From Limnohabitans sp. (GTDB lineage Bacteria > Bacteroidota > Bacteroidia > Flavobacteriales > Flavobacteriaceae): a stretch of 64,000 bases of DNA. Shown in pieces: positions 17,591 through 26,612 of the stretch (positions are counted from its first letter, which is position 1; each line of letters starts with the position of its first letter). Below the pieces are notes generated by a model. The model saw only the letters and a list, made by a program, of their open reading frames with translations. It was not told where the DNA came from and searched no databases. Position numbers and translations under genes: made by a program. Location: assembly GCA_030053945.1 (NCBI GenBank), contig JASGCW010000003.1, positions 51,034 to 115,033 of the forward strand, in the 5' to 3' direction.

Positions 17591-18488
17591 AAAAGTTATC
17601 ATAACAGGTGCAAATGGGTTTGTTGGAAGTAATCTATCTGTTTATTTGGAAAAAAATCAAATAGATATTCAAAAACTTTCCCTAAGAAATAGTTGGGAAG
17701 AAAAGATTGACAGAAATGTACAAGCTATTATACATTTAGCAGGTAAAGCACACGATACTAAAAATACTAGTGAAACTTCAGAATATTTTAAAATAAATAC
17801 AGATTTAACCCAAAAACTCTTTGATATTTTTTTAAACTCTGATTGTAAAGATTTTTTTTATTTTAGTAGTGTTAAAGCGGTTGCTGATGAGGTGCCAAAT
17901 GTTTTGTTGGAAAATGTTGTGCCAACTCCAAAAACACCATATGGCGAATCTAAATTGAAAGCTGAAGAATATATCTTGAGTAAAACTTTACCCTTAGGAA
18001 AAAGAGTTTTTATTGTTAGACCTTGTATGATTCACGGTCCAGGTAATAAAGGGAATTTGAATTTGTTGTATAAAGTGGTAAGAAAAGGAATACCTTATCC
18101 ATTAGCAGCTTATAAAAATGAGCGTTCTTTTTTGAGTATAGATAACCTTAATTTTTTGATTTATCAAATGTTGTCAAAATCTGAAATCCCTTCGGGCATT
18201 TATAATTTTGCCGATGATGATTTTGTTTCAACAAATGATTTGATTCAGATAATTGGAAAAGCCATTGGTAAGAAATCTCGACTTTGGAATATACCAAAAA
18301 GTTTGATTAATATGATGGCAAAATGTGGAGATATTTTTAAATTACCTTTAAATACTGAAAGATTAACTAAGTTAACAGAAAATTATAAAGTTTCTAATCA
18401 AAAAGTAAAAAAGGAATTAGGTATTAATAAATTACCAGTTTCTGCTGAAGAAGGATTGATGATTACAATAAAAAGTTTTGAGAAATAA
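17583..18488 (+). CDS. NAD-dependent epimerase/reductase (WbpV/GalE-like SDR)
   Basis: Extended SDR (301 residues). It has TGANGFVGSNL at 8-18, LAGKAHDT, a serine in FSSVKAV, and YGESKLKAE carrying the YxxxK pair. This branch (WbpV-like, often called UDP-glucose 4-epimerase) is usually paired with a WbpL/WecA-type transferase, as here, and reduces UDP-4-keto-6-deoxy-HexNAc to UDP-D-QuiNAc or UDP-D-FucNAc. The ketosugar could come from the PglF-like enzyme at 20577. The stop and the next start overlap as TAATG, so coupling to the initiating transferase is tight. Product stereochemistry cannot be read from the sequence. Confidence 0.82.
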   Translation: MNKKVIITGANGFVGSNLSVYLEKNQIDIQKLSLRNSWEEKIDRNVQAIIHLAGKAHDTKNTSETSEYFKINTDLTQKLFDIFLNSDCKDFFYFSSVKAVADEVPNVLLENVVPTPKTPYGESKLKAEEYILSKTLPLGKRVFIVRPCMIHGPGNKGNLNLLYKVVRKGIPYPLAAYKNERSFLSIDNLNFLIYQMLSKSEIPSGIYNFADDDFVSTNDLIQIIGKAIGKKSRLWNIPKSLINMMAKCGDIFKLPLNTERLTKLTENYKVSNQKVKKELGINKLPVSAEEGLMITIKSFEK

Positions 18489-19447
18489 TGTCATATCTTT
18501 TAATAATAATATTGTTTTTTGTGCTTTTGTTGTTCTATTTTAGAGTAGCAGATAAGTATAATATTATAGATAAACCGAATCATAGAAGTGCACATACCTA
18601 TATTACACTTCGTGGTGGAGGAATTGTCTTTTGGTTTGCAGGCTTGGTTTGTTTTGTGCAATATTTTCAAGAAACAAAATTTTTCTTTGCAGGGTTGACT
18701 ATTGTGAGTCTAATTAGTTTTTGGGATGATATACAAAGTTTGTCTAACAAAATTAGATTATTGGCACATTTTATAGCTATATCTTTAGTGTTTTATGATC
18801 TTAATCTTTTTGAATTTTTACCTTTTTATGTAGTTGTTTTAGCTTACATTTTCTTTATAGGGACAATAAACGCCTATAATTTTATGGATGGTATAAATGG
18901 GATAACAGGGCTTTATACTATTTCAGTATTTGGTTCATTATGGTATGTGAATAAATATGTTGTGTCATTTGTAGATCCAGATTTTGTTATCTATCCAGTT
19001 TTAGCAAGCATTGTTTTTTTATTTTTCAATTATAGAAAGAAAGCAAAATGTTTTGCTGGAGATATCGGAAGTATTGGTATAGCTTTTTGGATTGTCTATA
19101 CTTTGCTGATGTTGATGCTTGCTACTCATTCTTTTATTTGGATTCTTTTTTTAGTAGTTTATGGGGCTGATGCAGGTTGTACAATTGCGCATCGAATTTA
19201 TTTAAGAGAAAATATTTTTGAAGCTCATAGACATCATTATTACCAAATACTGTCAAATAATTATAAAATTGACCATAGGGTAGTTTCGTTGGCTTACTTT
19301 GTACTTCAATTACTTTGTTCTTTTTTGGTAATACAATTTTATGAGTCCAATCAGATTATACTATTTTTATCAATAGTGACTGTTTTAGTTATGATTTATT
19401 TGACTAAATTTTATCTATTAAAAAAGTTAAAAGGAAAAAATGTTTAA
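18488..19447 (+). CDS. WecA/WbpL-type undecaprenyl-phosphate HexNAc-1-P transferase
   Basis: Polytopic initiating transferase (319 residues, about 10 segments) of the MraY/WecA superfamily. It shows IIDKPNHRSAHTYITLRGGG after the first helix, the WDD Asp pair near 80-81, NFMDGINGITG near 131-140, FAGDIGSIG near 189-197, and the cytoplasmic HRHHYYQIL loop. It transfers a HexNAc-1-phosphate (QuiNAc or FucNAc type suggested by the paired SDR) to undecaprenyl phosphate at the inner membrane. A second, unrelated initiating transferase (WcaJ/WbaP type) is at 57681. It overlaps the next gene by 8 bases. Confidence 0.9.
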   Translation: MSYLLIIILFFVLLLFYFRVADKYNIIDKPNHRSAHTYITLRGGGIVFWFAGLVCFVQYFQETKFFFAGLTIVSLISFWDDIQSLSNKIRLLAHFIAISLVFYDLNLFEFLPFYVVVLAYIFFIGTINAYNFMDGINGITGLYTISVFGSLWYVNKYVVSFVDPDFVIYPVLASIVFLFFNYRKKAKCFAGDIGSIGIAFWIVYTLLMLMLATHSFIWILFLVVYGADAGCTIAHRIYLRENIFEAHRHHYYQILSNNYKIDHRVVSLAYFVLQLLCSFLVIQFYESNQIILFLSIVTVLVMIYLTKFYLLKKLKGKNV

Positions 19448-20573
19448 AAAACGCATCTATCTTTCTCAATCTTATCTTTCAGGCAAGGAAGAAGAATTTG
19501 TTTTGAATTCTTCTAATTGGATTGATGTAAAAGGAGAGAATGTTGATGGATTTGAATCAGATTTACAGGATTATTTAGGAAAAGGAGTGAATGTGACAGC
19601 CTTGAATTCAGGTACTAGCGCTCTCCATTTAGCGCTTATTTTATTGGGTGTTCAAGTTGGTGATGAAGTAATTTGTCAGAGTATGACTTTTTCGGCTTCA
19701 GCTAACCCAATAGTATATTTGGGAGCTATACCTGTCTTCGTTGATAGTGAGCCTGATACGTGGAATATTTCTCCAGAGTTTTTGGAAGAAGCTATAATTA
19801 GTAGGATTTCTAAAGGCAAGAAACCAAAAGCAATAATTGCAGTTCATTTATACGGGATGCCTTATAAACACGACGAAATTAAAGCCATATCTTGTAAATA
19901 TGATATTCCAATTATAGAAGATGCAGCGGAAGCATTGGGTAGCTTATATAAAAATGAAAAATGCGGAACATTAGGTGATGTATCCATCTTGTCTTTTAAT
20001 GGTAATAAAATTATTACTAGTTCGGGAGGGGGAGCATTAATTGCAAAAAATAAAAGCTTTAAGGAAAGAGCAGTTTTTTTAGCTACTCAAGCTAGAGAAG
20101 ATGCGCCTCATTACCAGCATAAAGAAATAGGTTATAATTACAGAATGAATAATATTAATGCAGGAATAGGTAGAGGACAGATGTGTGCTCTTGAAGAAAG
20201 GATAAGAATAAAAAGAGATTTAAAAATTTTTTATTCTGAAATTTTAGAGAAGTATGGTATAAAAGTGCATTCTGAATTTAATTCTGACTTTTTTTCGAAT
20301 CATTGGCTTTCAACAATTGTTTTAAATTCTTTTGAAGAAAGAGAAAATTTGCGAAATCTTTTTGAGAAGAATAATATTGAGAGTAGACCTTTGTGGAAAC
20401 CAATGCATTTGCAACCAGTTTTTTCACATTGTCCTTTTTTTGGAGAAGATATTTCTAAAAAACTTTTTGAAAAAGGATTGTGTTTGCCGTCTAGTACAAA
20501 TTTGGATAATGAAGAAAAATATAGAATAAGTGCTGTTTTTCACCAATTTTTTAGTATTTTGCGCACTGATTAG
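19440..20573 (+). CDS. DegT/DnrJ/EryC1 aminotransferase (PglE-like)
   Basis: PLP-dependent nucleotide-sugar aminotransferase (377 residues). LNSGTSALHLAL binds the cofactor phosphate, EDAAEALGS holds Asp161, and Lys190 in FNGNKIITSSGGG is the Schiff-base lysine. NYRMNNINAGIGRGQ is typical of the family. Next to the PglF-like dehydratase downstream it should aminate UDP-2-acetamido-4-keto-6-deoxyglucose to UDP-Qui2NAc4N, the bacillosamine precursor. No PglD-like N-acetyltransferase is adjacent. Flavobacterium psychrophilum O-antigen contains a 4-acylated Qui2NAc4N, so such a residue would be normal for the genus. Confidence 0.88.
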   Translation: MFKKRIYLSQSYLSGKEEEFVLNSSNWIDVKGENVDGFESDLQDYLGKGVNVTALNSGTSALHLALILLGVQVGDEVICQSMTFSASANPIVYLGAIPVFVDSEPDTWNISPEFLEEAIISRISKGKKPKAIIAVHLYGMPYKHDEIKAISCKYDIPIIEDAAEALGSLYKNEKCGTLGDVSILSFNGNKIITSSGGGALIAKNKSFKERAVFLATQAREDAPHYQHKEIGYNYRMNNINAGIGRGQMCALEERIRIKRDLKIFYSEILEKYGIKVHSEFNSDFFSNHWLSTIVLNSFEERENLRNLFEKNNIESRPLWKPMHLQPVFSHCPFFGEDISKKLFEKGLCLPSSTNLDNEEKYRISAVFHQFFSILRTD

Positions 20574-20576
20574 AGA

Positions 20577-22565
20577 GTGGTGAAATTGAGTAATACTACA
20601 AGAAATAGTTTGAAAACAATTGTTCTGCAAGTATTATCAACAAATAATAGGTTTAGTTTTAATCTAAAAAGTTTAGGTTATTTACCAAGATGGGTTATAT
20701 TGTTGATAGATATGTTTGCGGTCGCATTTTCTATGTCGGTAACTTTTTATCTGTTTAGAGGGATTGGCTTAGATTATTTCAAAGGTTCAGATTATTCAAT
20801 CAAAATAGTAGTTTATTTTGCTATAAATATTTTTTTCTTTTGGTGGTTTAAAACATATTCAGGGATTATTAGGCATTCATCATTTATTGATGCTATTAAG
20901 ATTATGTTTTCACAAACTGGAACTTTAATAGTTTTGTTAGTTATTGATTTTGTAAATACTTTTTTTGTTAAGAAAGATTTCTATGTCACCACTGCATTGC
21001 TAATCAATGTTATTTTTTCTTTCTGCTTTTTATTTTTTTATAGAGTTGTAGTCAAACAATTTTTTGAAAACTTTTTAAAAGAAACTCGTTCAGGAAACTT
21101 GGTTAATGCATTGATTTATGGAGCAGATGCAAACTCTATTTCAATAACAAATGCTTTAAAAGCGGAAACTCCATCAAGATTTAAATTATTAGGTTTTATA
21201 GATAAATTTCATTTTAGTGGATCAAAGCGTATTTTAGATTTACCTATAATTAGTCAGAAGAAAAAAATCTCAGTAATTATGAGAGCTATGAATGCTCAAG
21301 CGCTAATAATTGCAGATAAAAGTTTGACTAAAGATGAACAATTAGCAATTGTTGATGAGTGTTTAGAGGCAAATCTTAAAGTTTATACTGTTCCTCTTAT
21401 TACTAATTGGGAAAATCAAGATGAAATTTCAAAAAAGATTAAGAGTTTTCAAATTGAAGATTTGTTAGATAGAAAACCTATTGTTTTAGATAATAAAAAA
21501 ATATCTGAACAAATTTCAGACAAAACAATTCTAATTACTGGAGCAGCTGGGTCTATAGGAAGTGAGATAGTTAGACAAGTGGTAACATTTAGTCCAGCAA
21601 GAATAATTATACTTGATCAAGCTGAAACCCCATTACATGATTTAACATTAGAAATTCAGAAATTAGTATCAGAAACAGAAGTTGTTTCGATTATAGCTGA
21701 TGTTAGAGATAAGGTTGGTTTGCAAAAAGTTTTTGAATTCTATTGTCCATCATTGGTGTATCATGCTGCAGCATATAAACACGTTCCTCTAATGGAGGAA
21801 AATCCTTCGCAAGCAGTATTTGTTAATGTGTTAGGTACCAAGAATTTGGCAGACCTATCAATTGAATATGGAGTTGATAAGTTTGTAATGGTGTCTACTG
21901 ATAAAGCTGTAAATCCTAGTAATGTGATGGGAGCTAGTAAACGCATCGCCGAAAAATATGTGCAAAGTTTATATTTTGAGGAATTAAAAACGAATGCTTA
22001 TACAACAAAGTTTATCACAACACGTTTTGGTAATGTATTAGGTTCAAATGGATCTGTGGTTCCTTTATTTAGTAAACAAATACAAGAAGGGGGACCTGTT
22101 ACTATTACACATGAAGAAATTATAAGGTATTTTATGACTATACCAGAAGCTTGTCAGTTAGTATTAGAAGCTGGAGCTATGGGTAATGGAGGAGAGATTT
22201 ATATTTTTGATATGGGTAAACCTGTAAAAATATATGATTTAGCAAAGAAAATGATAAAATTAGCAGGGTACATACCAGATAGGGATATTAAAATAAAAGT
22301 AATAGGTTTACGTCCAGGTGAAAAATTATTTGAAGAATTGTTAAATGATAATTCTAAAACGCTCCCGACTCACCATGAAAAAATAATGATTGCTCAAGAA
22401 ATTATAGATATTAATAACAATGTGAAAAGGAAAATAGATGAATTGATCTTTACTTCGCAACAATATGATAATACTTCTATCGTTTCAAAAATGAAACAAA
22501 TAGTTCCTGAGTTTAAGAGTATGAACTCAACTTTTGAATACTTAGACAAATCTTTAAAAGCATAA
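20577..22565 (+). CDS. Membrane UDP-GlcNAc 4,6-dehydratase (WbpM/PglF/CapD type)
   Basis: The 662-residue protein has about four N-terminal membrane helices (37-160), a CoA-binding-like Rossmann domain (about 175-290), and a catalytic SDR domain from about 315. TGAAGSIGSE (321-330) binds NAD. The catalytic residues are Thr441, Asp442, Lys443, Met451 and Lys455, with Met in the tyrosine position as in WbpM/PglF. It makes UDP-2-acetamido-2,6-dideoxy-4-keto-glucose at the membrane, feeding the aminotransferase upstream and perhaps the WbpV-like SDR. The start is GTG at 20577; a second GTG follows directly. The next gene begins 1 base after the stop. Confidence 0.92.
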   Translation: MVKLSNTTRNSLKTIVLQVLSTNNRFSFNLKSLGYLPRWVILLIDMFAVAFSMSVTFYLFRGIGLDYFKGSDYSIKIVVYFAINIFFFWWFKTYSGIIRHSSFIDAIKIMFSQTGTLIVLLVIDFVNTFFVKKDFYVTTALLINVIFSFCFLFFYRVVVKQFFENFLKETRSGNLVNALIYGADANSISITNALKAETPSRFKLLGFIDKFHFSGSKRILDLPIISQKKKISVIMRAMNAQALIIADKSLTKDEQLAIVDECLEANLKVYTVPLITNWENQDEISKKIKSFQIEDLLDRKPIVLDNKKISEQISDKTILITGAAGSIGSEIVRQVVTFSPARIIILDQAETPLHDLTLEIQKLVSETEVVSIIADVRDKVGLQKVFEFYCPSLVYHAAAYKHVPLMEENPSQAVFVNVLGTKNLADLSIEYGVDKFVMVSTDKAVNPSNVMGASKRIAEKYVQSLYFEELKTNAYTTKFITTRFGNVLGSNGSVVPLFSKQIQEGGPVTITHEEIIRYFMTIPEACQLVLEAGAMGNGGEIYIFDMGKPVKIYDLAKKMIKLAGYIPDRDIKIKVIGLRPGEKLFEELLNDNSKTLPTHHEKIMIAQEIIDINNNVKRKIDELIFTSQQYDNTSIVSKMKQIVPEFKSMNSTFEYLDKSLKA

Positions 22566-22566
22566 A

Positions 22567-23340
22567 ATGAAATACCTCAAATCTTTCCTACTTTTAGGTG
22601 TATTATTATTTTTATCAAATTGTACAACAAGTAAAAAAATTTCTTATTATCAGGATATTGATTCTTCTAATGTTTCTGGAAGTTCATTGAATTATGAAAC
22701 ATTGATTCAGTCTGATGATTTGTTGTTAATTGTAGTTTCATCTTTAGATGCTGAAGCTGCAATGCCTTTTAATTTAGAGACATATATTTCGCCTCCAGTT
22801 ACGGGGCAAGCTTTTGCAGGGCAAAGACAAATGCAAATGTATTTAGTGGATAAAGCAGGAAATATTGAGTTTCCAGTTTTAGGGACTATAAATGTTGGAG
22901 GGCAGCCTAAAAATTTAGTTTTAAGTTCTTTAAAAGAGCGTTTAAAAAAATATCTTAAAGATCCTATTATAAATATGAGGATTATGAACTTTAAAGTTTC
23001 TGTTCAAGGAGAAGTAAATCGTCCTGGAGTGGTTACTTCAACAGCAGAGCGATTAACATTGCCAGAAGCTTTGAGTTTAGCGGGTGATTTAACAATTTAC
23101 GGAAAAAGAAATAATATTATCTTGGTTAGAGAAAATCAAGGTAAAAAAGAAGTGAAAAGAATCGATTTGACAAAATCCGACTTTATTAATTCTCCTTATT
23201 ATTATCTTATGCAAAATGATTTGATTTATGTAGAGCCGAATAAAGCTAAAGCAAGTTCTTCTACCTTCAATCAAAATATACCTGTGTGGATTTCTTTGTC
23301 GTCGGTTATACTATCTTTAGTTTTATTGTTTAAAAAGTAA
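22567..23340 (+). CDS. wza: Wza-type polysaccharide export lipoprotein
   Basis: Outer-membrane export protein (257 residues). The signal peptide ends in a lipobox, LSNC, with Cys19 lipidated. A Poly_export domain follows (about 40-140: IQSDDLLLIVVSSLD, GNIEFPVLGTINVGG), then an SLBB domain (about 145-220: VSVQGEVNRPGVV, NDLIYVEPNK). A C-terminal hydrophobic segment (about 238-256) ends at KK. That layout is usual for the short Bacteroidota form rather than for E. coli Wza (about 380 residues). It should form the outer-membrane channel partner of the Wzc-like kinase, whose ATG overlaps its stop codon. Confidence 0.92.
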   Translation: MKYLKSFLLLGVLLFLSNCTTSKKISYYQDIDSSNVSGSSLNYETLIQSDDLLLIVVSSLDAEAAMPFNLETYISPPVTGQAFAGQRQMQMYLVDKAGNIEFPVLGTINVGGQPKNLVLSSLKERLKKYLKDPIINMRIMNFKVSVQGEVNRPGVVTSTAERLTLPEALSLAGDLTIYGKRNNIILVRENQGKKEVKRIDLTKSDFINSPYYYLMQNDLIYVEPNKAKASSSTFNQNIPVWISLSSVILSLVLLFKK

Positions 23341-25727
23341 TGATTGAAATGCAAAATAATATATATACAGAAGATGTTGTAGATAATGGGTTTAAAATAA
23401 GAGAAACTATCTTAAGTTATCTAAAATATTGGAAATGGTTCTTGTTTTCAATTTTAGTTTTTTCAATTTTAGCTAAAATTTATTTAAGATATTCAGTTCC
23501 TCAATATAAAGCTGCTACTACAATTCTTATTAAAGATGAACAGTCTGGAAACTTAGCATCTGAGTTGACTGCATTTCAAGATTTGGGACTTTTTTCAGGA
23601 TCTAAAAACAATATAGATGATGAAATAGAAATTTTAAAGTCCCGAAGTTTAATTGAAAAAGCTGTTAAAAGAGGTAATTTTAATATTAATTATATTTCAG
23701 AAGGTAGAATAAAATCTTCCGATGTCTATGGTTCCTTTCCTATTGAAGTGAAATTTTTACAGAAAGACGAAAGGTTTTATGCTAAAGATACAATTCTTAA
23801 TTTTAATATTTTATCAGAAAATAAGTTTGAGTTATACAATCAAAAAAATGAATTGATAGGTATATACAATTTTAATGCAACGATAAATTCACAAAAATTA
23901 GGTCCTTTCCTTGTTTCAAAAAAAGTAATATATAATAGGGAAGGTGAGATTCAAAAAATAAATGTAGGAAAGATAATTGTTCAAGTTTCTTCATTAAAAG
24001 GAACAGCAGATTCGTTCAAATTTAGATTAGCTGTTGCAACATTAACTAAATTTTCTAATGTTGTTGAGTTATCAATGGTGGATCAGGTAAGTAAAAAAGC
24101 CGAAGATTTTTTAAATACTCTAGTTCAAGTTTATAATGAAGATGCAATCACTGATAAAAATTTAATTTCTGAGAAAACTGCAAAATTTATAAATGAAAGG
24201 CTTGATATAATAACTGAAGAGCTTCAAGGTGTAGAAATTACAGCAGAAAATTACAAGCGCAACAATAAGATTACTGATTTGCCTACAGAGGCAGAATTGA
24301 ATCTTAAAAATGCTAGTCAATATAAAACAGAACAAGCGAGTGTAGGAACACAGCTTAAAGTTGTTGATGTTATGCTGGATTATATCAAGAATACCAAAGG
24401 AGATGATATAATTCCTGCTAACATTATTCCTTCAGATAATAATTCAAGTGTTGCTATTTCAGAATATAATAATCTAATCATTGAGCGAAATAGATTGTTG
24501 AAAAGCTCGACTGAGTCGAATCCTATTGTTGTTAGAATGGATGAAAAGATTTCGGTACTTAAGACTACAATCAAAGAGAGTTTGAACAGGCTAAGGAGTT
24601 CTATAGTGTTGAAAAATAATTCTGTTAGCGCAGAAGGTGGTGTCATATCGAATAGAATTTCCAAATTACCTAGGCAAGAAAGAGAGTTTAGGAATATTTT
24701 TAGACAGCAACAAATTAAAGAAGAATTGTATCTTTATTTGTTTAAAAAGCGTGAAGAGACTGCTATTTCATTAGCTGGAACAGCTCCAATATGTAAGGTT
24801 GTTGATGAGGCATATTCTTCGGCAGCTCCTGTTTCACCAAAAAGGTCTTTAATTTTATTAATGGCATTAGCATTAGGTTTTATTATCCCTTTTTCTATTA
24901 TTTATTTAATTAAATTACTCGATAACAAAGTTAAAAATCGCCAAGATGTTGAAAAATTAGGAATACCTTTTTTAGGTGATGTGCCTCATTCAGATACAAA
25001 TAATGAATTAATACAACCGGATAGTAGAACAAGTTCTGCTGAGGCTATTCGTATCATTAGAACAAATCTTGAATTTGTTTTAAATAGCGTTGATGCTAAT
25101 AAGGCAAAAACTATTTTCGTTACTTCAACAATTCCAGGTGAAGGAAAAACTTTTATTGCGGTAAATCTTGCAGCTACAATAGCTATTTCTGGGAAAAAAG
25201 TGCTTCTCATAGGTATGGATGTTCGAAATCCAAAATTAAGTGAGTATATTGATGTCCCTTATAAAGGATTGACAAATTTTCTTTCTGAAAAAGAAGGTGA
25301 AATTAGTAAATATATTATTAAAAAGGATGATTACGAGCATTTTGATATCTTACCAGCAGGAGTTATTCCTCCTAATCCAGCAGAATTATTAATGAGTAGT
25401 AAGGTTGAAAAAATGTTTGACTATCTCAAAGACCATTACGATTATATAGTTGTTGATACAGCTCCAATTAGTTTGGTTACTGATACTCTACTTATAGCAA
25501 AAAATGCTGATACTTTTGTTTATGTAGTAAGAGCTAATCATTTAGAAAAGCAAATGTTGATTACTCCAGAGATATTATATAAGGAAAAGAAAATTCCAAA
25601 TATGTCAATAGTTTTAAACGATACAAGTACTGAAAATGGTTATGGCTATGGATATTCTTATACTAAGCGAGTAACGTTTGTACCTTGGTATAAAAAAGTC
25701 TTTAATCTTTTGTTTAGTAAAAAATAA
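23340..25727 (+). CDS. wzc: Wzc-type copolymerase and BY-kinase
   Basis: Polysaccharide copolymerase fused to a bacterial tyrosine kinase (795 residues). TM1 lies near 31-50, then the Wzz domain, a long coiled-coil region (about 240-460), GNVR-like RQEREFRNIFRQQQ, and TM2 near 503-525. The kinase has Walker A PGEGKT (599-604), Walker A' GMDVRNP (625-631) and Walker B YIVVDTAP. The C-terminal tyrosine cluster is Tyr768, 770, 772 and 774. It controls polymer length and export with Wza; cluster phosphorylation is expected to be reversed by the convergent CpsB-type phosphatase. It is the last gene of region A and ends at a terminator hairpin. Confidence 0.95.
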   Translation: MIEMQNNIYTEDVVDNGFKIRETILSYLKYWKWFLFSILVFSILAKIYLRYSVPQYKAATTILIKDEQSGNLASELTAFQDLGLFSGSKNNIDDEIEILKSRSLIEKAVKRGNFNINYISEGRIKSSDVYGSFPIEVKFLQKDERFYAKDTILNFNILSENKFELYNQKNELIGIYNFNATINSQKLGPFLVSKKVIYNREGEIQKINVGKIIVQVSSLKGTADSFKFRLAVATLTKFSNVVELSMVDQVSKKAEDFLNTLVQVYNEDAITDKNLISEKTAKFINERLDIITEELQGVEITAENYKRNNKITDLPTEAELNLKNASQYKTEQASVGTQLKVVDVMLDYIKNTKGDDIIPANIIPSDNNSSVAISEYNNLIIERNRLLKSSTESNPIVVRMDEKISVLKTTIKESLNRLRSSIVLKNNSVSAEGGVISNRISKLPRQEREFRNIFRQQQIKEELYLYLFKKREETAISLAGTAPICKVVDEAYSSAAPVSPKRSLILLMALALGFIIPFSIIYLIKLLDNKVKNRQDVEKLGIPFLGDVPHSDTNNELIQPDSRTSSAEAIRIIRTNLEFVLNSVDANKAKTIFVTSTIPGEGKTFIAVNLAATIAISGKKVLLIGMDVRNPKLSEYIDVPYKGLTNFLSEKEGEISKYIIKKDDYEHFDILPAGVIPPNPAELLMSSKVEKMFDYLKDHYDYIVVDTAPISLVTDTLLIAKNADTFVYVVRANHLEKQMLITPEILYKEKKIPNMSIVLNDTSTENGYGYGYSYTKRVTFVPWYKKVFNLLFSKK

Positions 25728-25767
25728 AATAAGAAAACCTCCATATTTTTGGAGGTTTTTTCTTATT
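25728..25767. terminator. Bidirectional intrinsic terminator between wzc and cpsB
   Basis: AAAACCTCC (25734-25742) pairs with GGAGGTTTT (25751-25759) around an 8-base loop. A-rich and T-rich flanks (AATAAG and CTTATT) extend the stem with a small bulge, so a U-run follows on either strand. It starts right after the wzc stop and overlaps the stop of the minus-strand phosphatase gene. It should end transcription of region A and of the phosphatase gene. Confidence 0.88.
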
Positions 25768-26497
25768 TAAAGAATTGATTTTTTTCTATTACTTCAATAA
25801 TTTTTTTTGAATCTTTAATTTGAATTTGTTTTTCAAACGAATCAATATGCTTTTGGTGATGTACATCAGACCCAACAAAATCTATTAAATTACTGGCTAA
25901 AAGCTTTTCTGCTGTCGCAGTAACAGATTTTCCATAATATCCAACACTTGAAAGAAGATTAAGTTGAAACAAGCAGCCAGCATTTTTTAACTTTTCGTAT
26001 TCTGAAAATTTATTGTGGTAAAAAGTGTACCTTTCAGGGTGAGCTAAAATGGGCTTATATCCTTCAACCTGTAATTCGAATAAAATATCACGAAGGTGTA
26101 TTGGGGGATTCAAATAAGACATTTCTACAAGAACATAATTGTCTTTTAAAGTTAATATTTCTTTTTTCTTAACTAGCTCTAAAAAATGGTCGTCTAATAA
26201 ATATTCTGAAGCGGCTTTTAAATCACATTCAATATTGTTCTTAGCTAATTCTGATTTAACTTCTTGCTCTCTCTGTTCTATGCTTGATTTAGTATTGTCC
26301 CAAAAACCACTAAAAGTATGTGGAGTGGTAATAAATTTAGAAAAACCAATTGACTTTAGTTGGTTGATAAGGTTTTTAGTATCATCAAAAGTTTGAGCAC
26401 CATCATCAATTCCAAATAGAAGATGGGAGTGAATGTCTATGTAGTTTGTTGGTATTAAGTCTTTTAATAACGGACTTTTTTTTCTAAAGAAAATCAA
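25763..26497 (-). CDS. CpsB/YwqE-type PHP-fold tyrosine phosphatase
   Basis: Metal-dependent tyrosine phosphatase of the PHP fold (244 residues from the start chosen here), acting on BY-kinases. YIDIHSHLLFGIDDGA gives the metal-binding His23 and His25. TTPHTFSGF, ILAHPERYTFY and DFVGSDVHH supply further ligands. It is convergent with wzc, its likely substrate. An upstream TTG at 26527 would add ten residues, but that TTG is the last three bases of a good -7 promoter element (TACTTTTG), so it is probably not in the message. TTG at 26497 gives the usual N-terminus, MIFFRKK then DLIPTNYIDIH. Confidence 0.85.
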   Translation of the reverse strand: MIFFRKKSPLLKDLIPTNYIDIHSHLLFGIDDGAQTFDDTKNLINQLKSIGFSKFITTPHTFSGFWDNTKSSIEQREQEVKSELAKNNIECDLKAASEYLLDDHFLELVKKKEILTLKDNYVLVEMSYLNPPIHLRDILFELQVEGYKPILAHPERYTFYHNKFSEYEKLKNAGCLFQLNLLSSVGYYGKSVTATAEKLLASNLIDFVGSDVHHQKHIDSFEKQIQIKDSKKIIEVIEKNQFFK

Positions 26498-26524
26498 AAT
26501 ATCAAATTTTATGTTTTTGCATTG

Positions 26525-26532
26525 CAAAAGTA
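26525..26532 (-). promoter_or_regulatory. -7 element of the cpsB-type gene
   Basis: On the minus strand the sequence is TACTTTTG, an exact match to TAnnTTTG. It places transcription start about 20 bases before the TTG at 26497. No clear -33 TTG is visible at the right distance. It decides the phosphatase start codon. Confidence 0.55.
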
Positions 26533-26533
26533 T

Positions 26534-26545
26534 TACATTAATGTA
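26534..26545. promoter_or_regulatory. 12-base palindrome between divergent promoters (possible operator)
   Basis: TACATTAATGTA is a perfect palindrome. It lies between the minus-strand -7 element (26525-26532) and the plus-strand -7 element (26555-26562), where a bound regulator could affect both. No regulator gene is adjacent. AT-rich DNA gives such palindromes by chance fairly often. Confidence 0.35.
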
Positions 26546-26554
26546 TTTTTCGCT

Positions 26555-26562
26555 TATTTTTG
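26555..26562 (+). promoter_or_regulatory. -7 element in front of wzm
   Basis: TATTTTTG matches TAnnTTTG and lies 51 bases before the TTG start of wzm at 26613. It is the most likely start of the region B transcript (26.6-59.1 kb), since a terminator lies upstream and no comparable gap follows. No clear -33 element is seen. Confidence 0.45.
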
Positions 26563-26612
26563 AAGATTCTTTTTTATATATTTATTGAGATTAATTTTAA
26601 AATATAATCGGG

